A stretch of 64,000 nucleotides of DNA. Source: Ilex aquifolium (Eukaryota > Streptophyta > Magnoliopsida > Aquifoliales > Aquifoliaceae). A program made the translations under genes and the position numbers. Shown here piece after piece: positions 33,531-44,461 of this stretch. The DNA is taken from assembly GCA_951799425.1 (NCBI GenBank), contig OX637392.1, positions 34,122,093 to 34,186,092 on the forward strand, in the 5' to 3' direction. The notes beneath the pieces are model-generated. The model was not told where the DNA came from and did no database searches. It saw only the letters and a list, made by a program, of their open reading frames with translations. Within the stretch, counting starts at the first letter, position 1. Each line of letters opens with the position of its first letter.

Positions 33531-33959
33531 AAATATAAAAATTGGATAATGGTCGAGGTTTTTAAATTACTTCTTTTATTAAAAGTATTTTTGCTAAGGG
33601 TTGATTTTATAGACTTTTGACCTTAAAAATGTTGGGGTTAGACCTAAAGTCAAAAAATTACCTACGTGGGGACCTCTCACCAAATCTCTAAAAAAAAAAA
33701 ATGTCAGTTAATAGCTTCATGTGGCTAGTACGCTAATATATTTTATTTTTTTCATCTTGTGTTTGGATCTTAAGTACAATAATGATCTCAGCTTCATGTG
33801 CTTAGTACGTTAATATATGCCTAGAATTAAAATTAATTTTTTTTTCATCTTTAATTCTAAGAGTTAATAGTACTAGAGGTTTTCAAAGTATGAGATTTGT
33901 CTCAATTTGGTCCCTAATATTTCAATTGTATCATTTTAGTCCCAGAAATATTGAATATT

Positions 33960-34312
33960 TTTCTATATGATCCCTTAAACAGACAGTGTACAGATTGCTA
34001 ACGATATTTTATTATAAACTTCTCACGTAATACCTAAATATGGGTAAAAAAATAATTTGAATAGCTCTTGTTCAAACTTTTACTCAAATTTTGGTCAAAG
34101 AGCTACCCAAATTACACAGTTTTAATCATGAACTATCCAAATTTTGATTAAGAGCTACTCATATTACACATTTTTTTTGTCAAGAGCTATCCAAATTTTG
34201 GTCAAGAGCTTCCCAAATTATTTTTTACCCATATTTAGTTATATCGTAACAAGTTTATGATAAAAAATCATTAACAATTTGAATGTTGTCTGTTTGAGGA
34301 ACCATATAGAAA
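33960..34312. repeat. Fold-back inverted repeat
   Basis: Arms of about 118 bases (33960-34078 and 34194-34312). One begins TTCTATATGATCCC and the other ends GGAACCATATAGAAA; both contain CTAAATATGGGTAAAAAA or its complement. The loop holds three to four copies of TTTGGTCAAGAGCTACCCAA. Confidence 0.8.
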
Positions 34313-34429
34313 CACTAGTTATTGCATGTGCCTGAAGACACAGAGTAATAAAAAATGGTAAACAATAAACATATTTGTACTCATATCCAAAATCAAATCA
34401 CAAACATAAATGAGAGATAAATGAATTTA

Positions 34430-34875
34430 AGCATCAGTTGTAGTGGGGGTGAGATGTGGTGATGGTAGGAGACGGTGATGGATGTGGTGGGTGGCAATGA
34501 CCCTGGTGGCGGCGGCGACGGTGGTGGTGGCGGCGACACGGTGGTGGTGGCTGCGGCATCGGTGGTGGTGGTGGCGGTGGCGGTGGCGGTGGCGGTGGCG
34601 GTGGGGGCGGTGGTGGTAGTGGTGGTGGCGGCGATGATGGCGGTGGTGGTGGCGGCGATGATGGCGGTGGTGGTGGCGGCAGTGGTGATGGTAGTGGTGG
34701 TGGTGGCGGCAGCAATGGTGGTGGCGATAGTGGCGGTGGTGGTGTTGGCGGCGACAGTGGCGGTGGTGGTGGTGGTGGTGGTGGGGGCGACAATGGTGGT
34801 GGTGGCAGTGACAGTGGTGGCGGTGGTGGTAGAGGTACTGGTGGTGGTAAAGATACTGGTGAGACGGTTTCAAAC
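34430..34875. repeat. (GGTGGC)n-type microsatellite block
   Basis: About 445 bases of GGT, GGC and GAT triplets. All six frames read as single-residue-rich polymers (Val/Ala, His, Pro), so none is called coding. Confidence 0.92.
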
Positions 34876-35359
34876 ACTATTTTTTTTTTTTAAAGTACTT
34901 ATGATAAATAATTTTTAGAAGTACTTTTAAAAAGTCACTACAAACACACCCTTAGAGGCCTATTATTTTCTATTAAATTTAGGATGTTAATATTAACCGT
35001 TAGATTAACTTTAAAGTAAAATTTAAAGTGATCTGAACCGCGAAAAGCAAAAATCATTTTGTTTATCTTTTGAAATTTGAATTGTAAGCTACTTTATTAT
35101 ATAGATATTCAATATTTCAGTGACCAAAATAATACAATTAAAATATTCTTGATCAAAATAAGACAAACTACATCTTCAGTTCAATTAATCCTAATTTTAA
35201 TGACAATAATTGTTAAGTACCATATTGATCCTGTGAACTTTAAAGATTAAATTAATAAAATTAATTATTAATTAAAATTTTTGGGACTAAAGTTTAATTC
35301 GTGGCAAATGTCAGAGAGTATTGGTTCAATTTATAAAAAAAAAAAAAATTCCCCAAAAC

Positions 35360-35769
35360 CCTTCCTAGGGTTTGTGGACGAAGTTCTCTCTCTCTCTCCA
35401 CTTCACCATATACTGGAAATTCTGTTCTAATTCAATTTCTGCACCGGCAGGGTTGAGCAAAAGTGTATCATTTGTAACTGTAATTGCCAGAGAAGCCAAA
35501 AGTTACAGAAATCCTCAAATCAAAGGTATAAAATTCCGAAACCCACTCTGAATGTTCTCTTTCTTCTATGAATTTTCGATTTCTCTGCTGTTGTTTCACC
35601 CGTGCTGAAAATTATCGTATTCTTGAGCTGGAAATTAGAACCCACATGGATTTCACATTATTGCTGTTTCCTGTTCGCCTCAATTGACCTAACTCTGTAT
35701 GTTTATAGTGTGAATAGCTGTTTTTCTTGATCTCTGCAAACTCCTCTCTCTCCAGCTCAACAATTTGCC
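35360..35769 (+). promoter_or_regulatory. 5' region of the mTERF gene
   Basis: AAACCCTTCCTAGGGTTT at 35356-35373 is an inverted pair resembling plant telo-box motifs, followed by a CT-rich patch at 35386-35400, both common near plant promoters. A possible leader-intron donor (AAAG then GTATAAAA near 35525) precedes a CAG shortly before the ATG. The transcription start and intron are inferred. Confidence 0.4.
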
Positions 35770-37521
35770 ATGTTATTTGGCAGAAGCAGTAAAAGAGTGT
35801 CTTGTATCTGTAAAATGATTTCCCAACTGAACCACCTTTTTCTCTCTCCTGCTGTTTACGGAAAACCCAGTACCATAATGAGCCCATCTTCCTTGTCCAT
35901 GAGAATTCAAGGTTTTCGCTGTCATAGTACCGAATTAACTCAGTCATCCATTCCTCTTGCTGCTAATCGAATTTCAAGGGTTGCAAGAACCGATGCCCAG
36001 GTTGCACTGTTTGATTATTTGCATTGTACTAGAGGCTTCCACTTCACGGATGCAGAGCACATTAGCAAGAACTCCCCCCATTTCCTTCAGAATTTACTTT
36101 CCAAGGTTGAGAACGAGCAAGACATGTCAAGGGCTCTGTCTAAGTTTTTTAGATATCATCCAATTAATGAGTTTGAACCATTCTTGGAGAGTTTGGGTCT
36201 GAACCCAGCTGAACTCACATCTCTTCTTCCACGGAATCTGATATTCTTGAGTGATGATCATGGCATGTTTGATAACTATCATGTTCTCTGTGATTACGGG
36301 ATTCCCCGGAGCAAAATTGGTAAGATCTTTAAGGAAGCAAATGAGATATTTAGCTACGACTATGGAGTCTTGGCTATGAAACTCAAGGCTTATGAAGAAC
36401 TAGGCTTGGGTCGACCCACAGTTATTAAGCTGGTGAGTTGCTGCCCTCTGCTTTTGATAGGTGGTGTAAACAATAAATTTGCTGTGGTTCTTGAAAAGTT
36501 GACGGGATTAGGCTTTGGAAATGATTGGATCGGAGGGTATTTATCAGACAAAAGGACTTATGATTGGAACAGAATGCTTGACACAATTAGTTTTCTTAGT
36601 GGTGTAGGTTATAGTGAAACACAGATGGTGATTTTGTTTAAGACAAATCCCCCATTATTGTTTGAAGGTTCCGGGAAACGGATCTATGTATTGGTTGGCC
36701 TATTACTCAAATTGGGTTTTAAAATGAATGGGGTTTATTCCTTGTTCATAGAAAGTCCACAAATTTTATCACCCAAGTGTGCAAAAAATCTTTTGAAGGC
36801 AGTGTACTTCCTGTTTGAAATAGGAATGGAAACAGAAGACATTGCAGAGATTGTTTCTACCCATTTGCTACTTCTGGGCTCTCATTCTCTTAAAGGACCG
36901 ATGACTGTCTTGAGAAATTTTAAAGGTGATAGATACAGTTTAAGTGAAATTATAAAGGAAGACCCTCTGAAGCTGCTCAGCTTGGCTTCAAAGTCAAATG
37001 TTAATGCCGTTGAACAGCTAGCTTTCCATAATCCAGCTAATTATTCGAAGAAAACCACCTTCTTGTTGAGATTAGGTTATATTGAAAACTCAGACGAAAT
37101 GGCTAAAGCTTTGAAACAGTTCCGGGGCAGAGGGGATCAATTACAGGAGAGGTTTGATTGCTTGGTACAAGCTGGTTTGGACTGCAATGTCGTATCTAAT
37201 ATGATAAAACAAGCTCCATCAGTGCTAAACCAGACCAAAGAAGTGCTCAAGAAGAAGATCCATATTTTGAAAACCTGTTTAGGTTACCCAGTGGAATCCA
37301 TCATAGCATTTCCGTCATACTTATGCTACGATATAGGGAGAATCAATCTCAGATTTGCAATGTATCAATGGCTAAGGAAGAGAGCTGCAGCAAAGCCCAT
37401 GTTATCAGTGAGTACACTCCTGGCATGTTCAGATACAAGATTTGTGAAATATTTTGTCAATATACATCCAAAAGGTCCAGCCAAATGGGAAAGTTTAAAA
37501 AAGTCCATACCTTCTAGCTAA
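35770..37521 (+). CDS. MTERF18: mTERF-family protein, MTERF18/SHOT1-like (organellar)
   Basis: A 583-residue protein with no intron in the coding region. mTERF proteins are helical-repeat nucleic-acid binders that act in mitochondria or plastids; in Arabidopsis, loss of MTERF18/SHOT1 raises heat tolerance (known for the family member, inferred here). The first 60-70 residues are rich in Arg and Ser and poor in Asp and Glu, like a mitochondrial targeting peptide. Repeated L-G-x-P-type mTERF helices follow: LESLGLNPAELTSLLP near 140, YEELGLGRPTVIKLV at 208, FLSGVGYSETQMVILF at 275, LLKLGFKMNGVYSLF near 315, CLVQAGLDCNVVSNMIKQAP near 463 and CLGYPVESIIAFPSYL near 505. Length fits MTERF18 orthologues (roughly 550-590). 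Met 16 is an alternative start. The intact frame, amid decayed mobile DNA, argues for a working gene. Confidence 0.9.
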   Translation: MLFGRSSKRVSCICKMISQLNHLFLSPAVYGKPSTIMSPSSLSMRIQGFRCHSTELTQSSIPLAANRISRVARTDAQVALFDYLHCTRGFHFTDAEHISKNSPHFLQNLLSKVENEQDMSRALSKFFRYHPINEFEPFLESLGLNPAELTSLLPRNLIFLSDDHGMFDNYHVLCDYGIPRSKIGKIFKEANEIFSYDYGVLAMKLKAYEELGLGRPTVIKLVSCCPLLLIGGVNNKFAVVLEKLTGLGFGNDWIGGYLSDKRTYDWNRMLDTISFLSGVGYSETQMVILFKTNPPLLFEGSGKRIYVLVGLLLKLGFKMNGVYSLFIESPQILSPKCAKNLLKAVYFLFEIGMETEDIAEIVSTHLLLLGSHSLKGPMTVLRNFKGDRYSLSEIIKEDPLKLLSLASKSNVNAVEQLAFHNPANYSKKTTFLLRLGYIENSDEMAKALKQFRGRGDQLQERFDCLVQAGLDCNVVSNMIKQAPSVLNQTKEVLKKKIHILKTCLGYPVESIIAFPSYLCYDIGRINLRFAMYQWLRKRAAAKPMLSVSTLLACSDTRFVKYFVNIHPKGPAKWESLKKSIPSS

Positions 37522-37660
37522 TATCAGATTTTTTTCCCTTCTTTGGTTAAACATGGTGGATCCTGCATCTCTTTGTATGTTTTATTTGCTCCGACATTTC
37601 GTATTCTTTGCAGTAAAATTTTTTATTGAATGATACTTACCGAAATAAAAAAGAATTATA
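37522..37660 (+). terminator. 3' UTR with polyadenylation-like signals
   Basis: T-rich sequence after the stop, with ATTGAATGATAC near 37625 and GAAATAAAAAAG near 37642 as possible plant polyadenylation elements. Position only; the cleavage site is unknown. Confidence 0.4.
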
Positions 37661-37750
37661 TTGAATCGCAAACATTATGGTGTGTAGTGAGAGTTGGGGG
37701 AGTAGTGCAATTCTGTCTGAGGATTTTTGAGCACAATTCTATCTATGCAA

Positions 37751-37830
37751 GAAAAAACACCCCCCCCCCCCCCCAAAAAAAAAAAAAAAAAAACCGGAAA
37801 AAACCCATACACACACACACACACACAAAA
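37751..37830. repeat. Poly-C, poly-A and CA microsatellites
   Basis: A run of C, then a run of A, then (CA)n within 80 bases downstream of the mTERF gene. Confidence 0.95.
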
Positions 37831-38340
37831 GAAAGTGACTTTTCACTCTCGTGATTAGCTGTTGAACCATATTTTCTGTAATCTTCAAAAATGTTCCTCT
37901 TATGTTTTTGGACCAAAGAAAAACTGTTAAGGTTTTCTTTCCAAACAGACAAAATATTAGAAAAACCATTCGTTGCAAATTTATATTTTGAAAGACCAAA
38001 ATGCCCATGTACACGAACTCTATCCTCCAAAAATGGGTGATTGTTGGCGGATACGGGCTGAAGTAATATAAGTCTTCGCAGGGCTGCAAGGAGAACATAT
38101 GAAAATCTAGGCTTGTAGCATTGTTAAGCCCCGCACTTCCTCTACAATCGTCTTCACCCGGTGTGTAATGTTCTCTAACAGTCAATGCTCTAATTTCTTG
38201 CCTGCTGTAACATAAAAAAAGAGTGAGTAACATGTGACATTGAATCTCCTAGAGTCATCCACTTTTTGAGATTTCAGTCGCTATGGCAGAACCAAAAGCT
38301 TTTCCAATCTTATAGCTTATTAGAAATATTGGGATATTGT

Positions 38341-40095
38341 TGGGAATTCTGTGTGTCAACAGATTAAGGAAGTCATAGGTAATGGGGCCTTCCCTGAGGA
38401 GTTAAACTCCACTTGGATAACTCTGATACCTAAAATTGATAATCCCACTCACATATCCCAATTTAAAGCAATTAGTCTGTGTAATGTAAGCTGTAAGATT
38501 CTTACAAAGCTTCTTGTGAATAGTAGTAGCTTTATTCCAAGTAGGCAAACCATAGATAATGTGGTTATTACACAAGAACTTGTTATTTCTAGGAGAAGAA
38601 AAAAGGGTAAGAAAGGGGACATGATTCTTAAAATTGATCTTAAAAAAGCATACGATAGGATAAGCTGACCCTTTTTAAAGCAGACCCTTCAAGATTTTAA
38701 TTTTCCACCATCTTGGATTGATATTATTATGAGTTGTGTTACATGTTCTACTTTGACTATTTTGTGGAGTGGATCTCCCTTGAATCCCATTACTCCAAGA
38801 AAAGGCTCAAGACAGGGTGAGTCACTGTCACCCAATCTTTACCCTATCTTGTTTTATGTATGAAAATCTCTGGTCAAATCATTAATAAAAAAGTTACTCG
38901 GTAAATAGGAAGGTATGAGAACTTCTACAGACGGCCCTTTTATTACCCACCTCTTGTTTGTTGATGATATTATTCTTTTCTCCCAGGCTTCAGAGAGTGA
39001 CTGTGAGATGATTAATGAAGTCCTTTACAGTTTTTGTGAAATGTCAGACCTTAAAGTCAGCATCCATACATCTAAAGTCCATGTTTCCCCTAATGTAAGT
39101 ACAACACAAGCAAGAGGATTTAGTAGGAAACTGGGATTTCCACTTACTGAAAACATAGGAAAGTACCTTGGAATTCCATTGGTGCATAATAGAAACTCTA
39201 AGGATCATTATAACTTTATCATTGAAAGGGTCCAAAAGAGGTTAAGTGGTTGGAAATTGAAAACTCTACCTACGGCAGGTAGAGCCACTCTTGTCCAAGC
39301 AGTGTCTTCAACATTACCTAATTATGTTATGCGGACAAGTTCTTACCTCAGAGCACATGTAACCAAATCGATAAGTTTAACATCAATTTTTTGTTGAGGG
39401 ACCCTAAGGAAAAGAAAAAAGTACATCTAGTTAACTGGGATAAAGTACGTTCCCCTAAAAAGAATGGAGGATTGGGGTTAACACGTAAGTGTTACATAAC
39501 TCGTTCCATTCCCAACTGGGAGTGACTTTGGAAACTCAAGATACCCCAGAAAATTAAAGTTTTCTTGTGGTTGGTCCTTAATGATAGACTCTTGTCTAAT
39601 CATTTGAGAGCTACAAGAAACATGATTTTGGATGAGGGGTGTACTAGATGCTCTGCCCCATCAAAAACATCATTACACATACTTAAAGAATTGCCAGAAA
39701 GTTCAACCAGTCTGGGATGCATTCCTTGATAATCAAGGAAGACTTTCTGACCAGTTGTTCGATCTTCAGGAATGGATCCAAGGGAACATTAGGCACAGGA
39801 AACATATTAGGTGGAGAAATATGGAATGGCATATTGTTTTCATCTGCATTATCTGGTGTCTATGGAAAGCTAGAAATAAAGAATGTATTCAAAGTCTCCT
39901 TACTGATACTCCCACTGTTATTAAAAATGTTTGAACTTTGGCTGAGGAAATTACTTTTGCTTTCCAAATGGATAATCCTCATAGATCCATTAGACAATCG
40001 AGATTAATTGGGTGGTCTTTTCCAGTTGCAGGTGCATACAGGTTGAATACGGATGGATGCTCCAAATGAAACCCGGGAATGACCAAGGCCACTGG
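38341..40095 (+). pseudogene. L1-type LINE: reverse transcriptase to RNase H, interrupted
   Basis: A 5'-truncated plant non-LTR element. RT motifs in order: FPEELNSTWITLIPKIDN (near 38390), SLCNVSCKILTKLLVN, then an internal deletion before SSSFIPSRQTIDNVVITQEL, then DMILKIDLKKAYDRIS ending in TGA at 38666. A second open part, 38915-39397, has the catalytic FVDD context (THLLFVDDIILFSQ), then GKYLGIPLVHNR and RLSGWKLKTLPTAGRATLVQ. The linker domain (VFLWLVLNDRLLSNHL near 39560; FICIIWCLWKARNKECI near 39840) and the start of RNase H (GWSFPVAGAYRLNTDGCSK near 40010) follow, with several stops and shifts. RNase H is cut by element F at 40096 and resumes at 48748. Confidence 0.88.
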
Positions 40096-40639
40096 TGTAG
40101 CACCCCAACTCGGGATACAATATCTATCACAAATGATGAGGAGAAACCAACAACAACTGCATCTCTGCCACCTTCATACACATAGAAATTCACCAAAACC
40201 CTTAGATTCATATACATAGAAATTCACCAAAACCCTTAGATAAAAAGGTTCATCATGAGTCCTACTTATTCACAGACTGTGATACAAAAAAAAACCCCAT
40301 TATTACATCTCAATCAACCCTCTAAACTCGGCACTAGACTCCTCGCGTCTTTACGGTTTTTCCTGAAAAGTCATTGAGAGAATTAGTGAGAGTAAAGATG
40401 TGATCAATAATTATGAGCACAACAAGAGATAAAGAAAACACTTTATTTATTTAGGAACAACCTTAACCACGTTGCAATTACCAACATTCAAATTACACTT
40501 CACCACTCAGACGTTCAGATACATCATATAGACATAACTTGTACAAATTACATAGACAAAATTTACCGTTAAAACAATTACTTTCACATACTTAAATTAT
40601 GCCACACAACGAATACCCTCACGTATACCCCCGGTCACA

Positions 40640-41290
40640 CAGGAAATTCAAGCTACACAAATAATTCTCGTCACTTAGATGGCATATACCACATAAAAAA
40701 ATCTCATCACTTAGATGACTCAAGTCACATAGCTACTTCTCATTCTTGTCACTTAGATGACTTAAATACGTAATTTAATTCCATCATGTAGACGCCGTTA
40801 TTTAATCAACTCAAATCACAAGACTAATTTCGGTCACACAGATGATTCGTATCAAGTAATTAATTCTTGTTTTATAGGTGACTTCATGTGATATAGACGA
40901 CACACAAACTTAATAATTCCCGTCATGTAGACGACACATAAACTTAATATTTTCCACCATGTAAACACACAATCACTTAATATTTCCCGTCTCGAAGACA
41001 ACCCATATACTTAATATTTTCCTGTCACGTAGACGACACAGACTTAATATTTCCCATCATGTAGACGTTACACAATCACTTAATATTTCCTGTCACGAAG
41101 ACGACACATAAACTTATATTTCCCGTCAAGTAGACGTTATGCAATCACTTAATATTTCCCATCACGAAGACGACTCACATTACTTAATATCTCCCGTCAC
41201 GTAGACGACGCACAACTACTTCATAATTTCCGTCACGTAGACGACATGCAACGACTTAGTAATTCCCGTCATGAAGATGATTCATATGAC
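40640..41290. repeat. 37-40-bp array with CGTCACGTAGACG motifs
   Basis: About 14 degenerate units of the type TAATATTTCCCGTCACGTAG followed by ACGACACACAAACT. The core CGTC-ACGTA-GACG is an imperfect palindrome repeated throughout. Confidence 0.88.
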
Positions 41291-42680
41291 ACTTTTATGT
41301 ATGGACAACTCATGTATTTATAATACTCCTAGTCGATTGTACGAACCATACTCTCATTGCAATTCTCGTCATTTCGATGGCTCACACCCACATTATTATC
41401 TCATCGTAGGAATGCATCACGCTCGCAAATAAATTCAGCTCACACACGGTCAACTCAAAACATATGTCTTTGTTCCACCACACAGTCGACCAAAGCCACA
41501 AAGACTTACTTTATCACTTAGACAATTTTCGTCACACAATGATATTCTACCATTCTATTTCATAGTCTCAACAAAAATCATAACATAAACATATAACAAA
41601 GCTTAATTGTTACTCAATAAAAGATGTAGGGTAGTACACCTACTTCGTGTAGAATTCTACCTCGAGGACGACCCCTTCGTTGGAGCTTTTAGTGCGGCGT
41701 TCTTAGTGGTATTTGTCTTCAGATCTAGCACTCAATATTCACAATTTCATTGGAGTATTTATAAATAATACTTATTTTTCTCGAAATGATTTATTCGAAC
41801 CAAGTTTAGTAATATAATTGTGTCACATTAAATAATTTATCTACACCTAGTAATGTTAACTACTCGAATCGATTTAATTAGTAGTTTAATAATCAATTCG
41901 AGTCACATGAAATAATCTATTCGCAGTGAGTAAAATTACCTACTCGAATCAATTTTAGTTTTGTCGAGTCTGTTAAAATAATATTTACTCAAACCAATTA
42001 CACCAAAATTAAACTTTTTTAATAAAATTATAGTATAACAAAAGCATACTTGAATTTGCATAATTTCCTATAAAATCATAATATTGCATGCTTTCTTGTA
42101 ATTATTCATACTCATGAATTTCATAAGAATTCAAGAACAATTTATAAAATTTCTAACTACCCACCAAACTATAAGCTCTCTTGACCAAAATTCAACCCAC
42201 ACACAACAATTCCAATCTTTATTTTTCATGTAACAACACTAATTTTTTACTTACCTACCACACAATCATTATGAAAAATCCTGTATACATCATCCAAAAT
42301 TCATACTAAACATCACACTTAATACACGCATTACCCAAAATACATACAAAACACCATACTTTATCTACATACAATACCTAAAATACATATACTAGAGTTG
42401 TATCTATAGATTTAGGTGGAGAGTAGGTTATATGACTTACCTTTATATCCACTTTCTATACCACCAAGCACCACCACTAGTCTTCCATCCAACATTCCTA
42501 ACCTTGGCCAAAATTTTTCCAAGTGTAGAGAACCCTTCCCTTGCTTCCTCTCCTTAGCTAAAATTTGAAGAGTGAGAGAGCTTGGCTTGTGCCTTTGTTT
42601 TTCCTCTTTTTCTTTCTTTTTTCCTTTGTTTTTTTTAGCTGAGACTCACAAGAGAAGACTCTTCCCTTCTCACTTTTTTT

Positions 42681-42842
42681 CTCAAGTATCCTAGTCTTCT
42701 ACCACATGCACTAGCCACCAATCTCCCCCTCCCTCTTAATCCCATCCATTCATTTTCTCTTACTGGAACTTCCATCATTATGCATGTAGGTACATTTATT
42801 CCATGTCTCCCTTAGTGGAGAATTACATCATCATCATCATCA

Positions 42843-42890
<48 letters not shown>

Positions 42891-43025
42891 TCACATTTTC
42901 CCTTATATGCATATATATATATATATATATGGACATGTATATTTTCTCTATCTATATGTGTATATATATATATATTTTCTCAAGTACCCTAGTCTTCTAC
43001 CACATGCACTAGCCACCAATCTCCC
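42681..43025. repeat. 298-bp tandem duplication (copy 1 and start of copy 2)
   Basis: CTCAAGTATCCTAGTCTTCT at 42681 recurs as CTCAAGTACCCTAGTCTTCT at 42979. Copy 2 is split by element G and continues at 44882-45120. Both copies hold (CA)n and (TA)n runs of different length. Confidence 0.92.
42845..42975. repeat. CA and TA microsatellites
   Basis: (CAT)n and (CA)n at 42826-42882, with (TA)n runs near 42910-42930 and 42961-42974. The duplicate copy has equivalents at 44990-45140. Confidence 0.93.
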
Positions 43026-43474
43026 TGATGTAGGACTAGAAATCACAGAATAGAAAGAGAAGAAGAAAGAAGAAAGAAGAAAGAAGATAGGGTGGAAGGG
43101 GTTCACCTCATCCTCGCAAGGAATCGGTGAAGAAACACAAATCTCCGCAGAGAATACTCAATTCTTATTCAAAATCTCTCTAATAAAAATATTTGGGATT
43201 ACACCATTATTTATAGGTCAAGTTCTCTACTAAAATAAAAACTATTTTCCTACTAAAATACTAAAAGAGTTTCATGATCAAACTCTCAAATTCCTATCCT
43301 ACTAAAACTCTATAATAATTCTCTAATCAAACTCTATAATAATTCCCTAATCAAACTATAATTAATATTCCTAGTCAAACAAATATTCTCTAACTAATAA
43401 AAATAATACTAAAACAAATAATAAAATTCAATTATTAAATTTAAGCTCATCCACTCCCTTTTCGATCTCTATCA
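43026..43474 (-). repeat. G 3' LTR
   Basis: 449 bp, a close match to 44462-44881. The length difference is partly an AAGAAAGAAG microsatellite near 43065 and a CTCTAATCAAACTCTATAAT duplication near 43320. Confidence 0.93.
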
Positions 43475-44103
43475 ATTTTCCTCGGCTGAAAAAAACTCTT
43501 CTCCGAAGAGTTGGAAGGCCGCAAGGACTCCAAAAAATCTGAAGAAGCTTGTGTTCCAAGAAAATAGCATTGTAGATCTTTATAGTAGAAAACAATACTT
43601 TCATGCATTGCATCCATCACAATCTTATCTGTATACACTATTATAGGTGAAGGAAGCATATAATCTAGTGGAGACAAATTAACAACTCCATTTGTTGTGG
43701 CACCTTTTGAAACTCCTTTAACTTCTTCTGTAAGAAGATCCTTTGAGATCGGCTTATCAAAAGCAATTGATGCATGATGAGGAGAACTTTTAGGCTCATC
43801 AACGACTTCTAATTTTAACTCATCATTCAATTGAACTGGAACTTGCAGTTGTAGAGAAATTTCTTGGAGCAAAACTTGTTCTACTATTTGTTGATGATCA
43901 ATGGATGAAGAAGATGAATCAAAATCTACCTTGTTCGCAAGATCCTTATTTGGGAGCTTAACTCCAAACATGGCAGCCAACTTGTGTACACCTTCATGTA
44001 TATATTCCATTGATGTTTGGAGCGAATCCATTGATGCTTGGAGCGAATCGAGTTTAGCATCACGAGCTTCAAGTTTGACAAGTAATTCGAAATTGGTAAC
44101 CAT
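43447..44103 (-). CDS. G internal ORF, function unknown
   Basis: From ATG 44103 (MVTNFELLVKLEARDAKLDS) the frame has 218 residues and ends 28 bases inside the 3' LTR. A longer start at 44238 is possible, but its extra residues come from a tandem repeat. Residues 10-45 have heptad-like Leu spacing (LDSLQASMDSLQTSMEYIHE), suggesting a short coiled coil. The middle is Ser/Glu/Val-rich (VEQVLLQEISLQLQVPVQL), and the C-terminus is basic (FFQPRKIDRDRKGSG). I recognise no Gag knuckle, protease or RT. It could be a reduced Gag-like protein or a captured fragment of a host or retroelement gene. Confidence 0.55.
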   Translation of the reverse strand: MVTNFELLVKLEARDAKLDSLQASMDSLQTSMEYIHEGVHKLAAMFGVKLPNKDLANKVDFDSSSSSIDHQQIVEQVLLQEISLQLQVPVQLNDELKLEVVDEPKSSPHHASIAFDKPISKDLLTEEVKGVSKGATTNGVVNLSPLDYMLPSPIIVYTDKIVMDAMHESIVFYYKDLQCYFLGTQASSDFLESLRPSNSSEKSFFQPRKIDRDRKGSG

Positions 44104-44137
44104 CTCAATTGAAGAAGTAACATGAAAAGTTGTAGAA

Positions 44138-44330
44138 AATTTTAGGATCAAACTGTAATTTTTGAAAATTTTGGGGCTGATCTGTAATTTTTTGAAAATT
44201 CTTGGGCCAAACTGTAATTTTAGAAACTTTAGGAGCAAAACTGTAATTTCTAAACTTTGGGGCCAAAAGTGTAATTTCTAAAACTTTTGGGGGATGAACG
44301 TGTAATTTCAAAAATCTCTGGGTTACACCG
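44138..44330. repeat. 35-bp degenerate repeat in G
   Basis: Five to six units of the type AACTGTAATTTTTGAAAATT followed by TTGGGGCC, between the primer site and the G ORF. Confidence 0.83.
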
Positions 44331-44444
44331 TTGGATGTTTTTGGCAGGAAGCAGGATGAGTTTTTAGAACTCGAACAAATGGCTGAAACACAAGATATCA
44401 GACAAGTCTCAAAAACACAACGACAATTGAGAATGATCAAAGTT

Positions 44445-44458
44445 GGGCTCTGATACCA
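44445..44458 (-). promoter_or_regulatory. G primer-binding site (initiator Met type)
   Basis: TGGTATCAGAGCCC on the minus strand, three bases after the 5' LTR end. Confidence 0.88.
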
Positions 44459-44461
44459 AAC

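Larger units (their letters stand above)
33885..35175. mobile_element. Candidate inverted-repeat element enclosing a GGT block
   Basis: The sequence at 33885-33960 (with TTTGGTCCCTAATATTTCAA) is roughly the reverse complement of 35100-35170 (with TTCAATATTTCAGTGACC). Between these outer arms lie a stronger inverted repeat (33960-34312) and a GGT/GGC block (34430-34875). No transposase is seen. It may be a non-autonomous DNA transposon or two facing copies of one; target duplications were not found. Confidence 0.45.

Noticed and set aside
34427-34918. Frames of about 147 codons on both strands (His-, Pro- or Val/Gly-rich)
   Set aside because: Products of a GGT/GGC microsatellite that is open in most frames; no unbiased sequence.
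36000-36200. Shadow frames inside the mTERF gene (35957-36202, 37323-37517, minus 35612-35947)
   Set aside because: They overlap the long conserved frame and have no independent support.
42803-43012. 69-codon frame with Thr-His and Tyr-Ile runs (also 44955-45206)
   Set aside because: Translation of CA and TA microsatellites.
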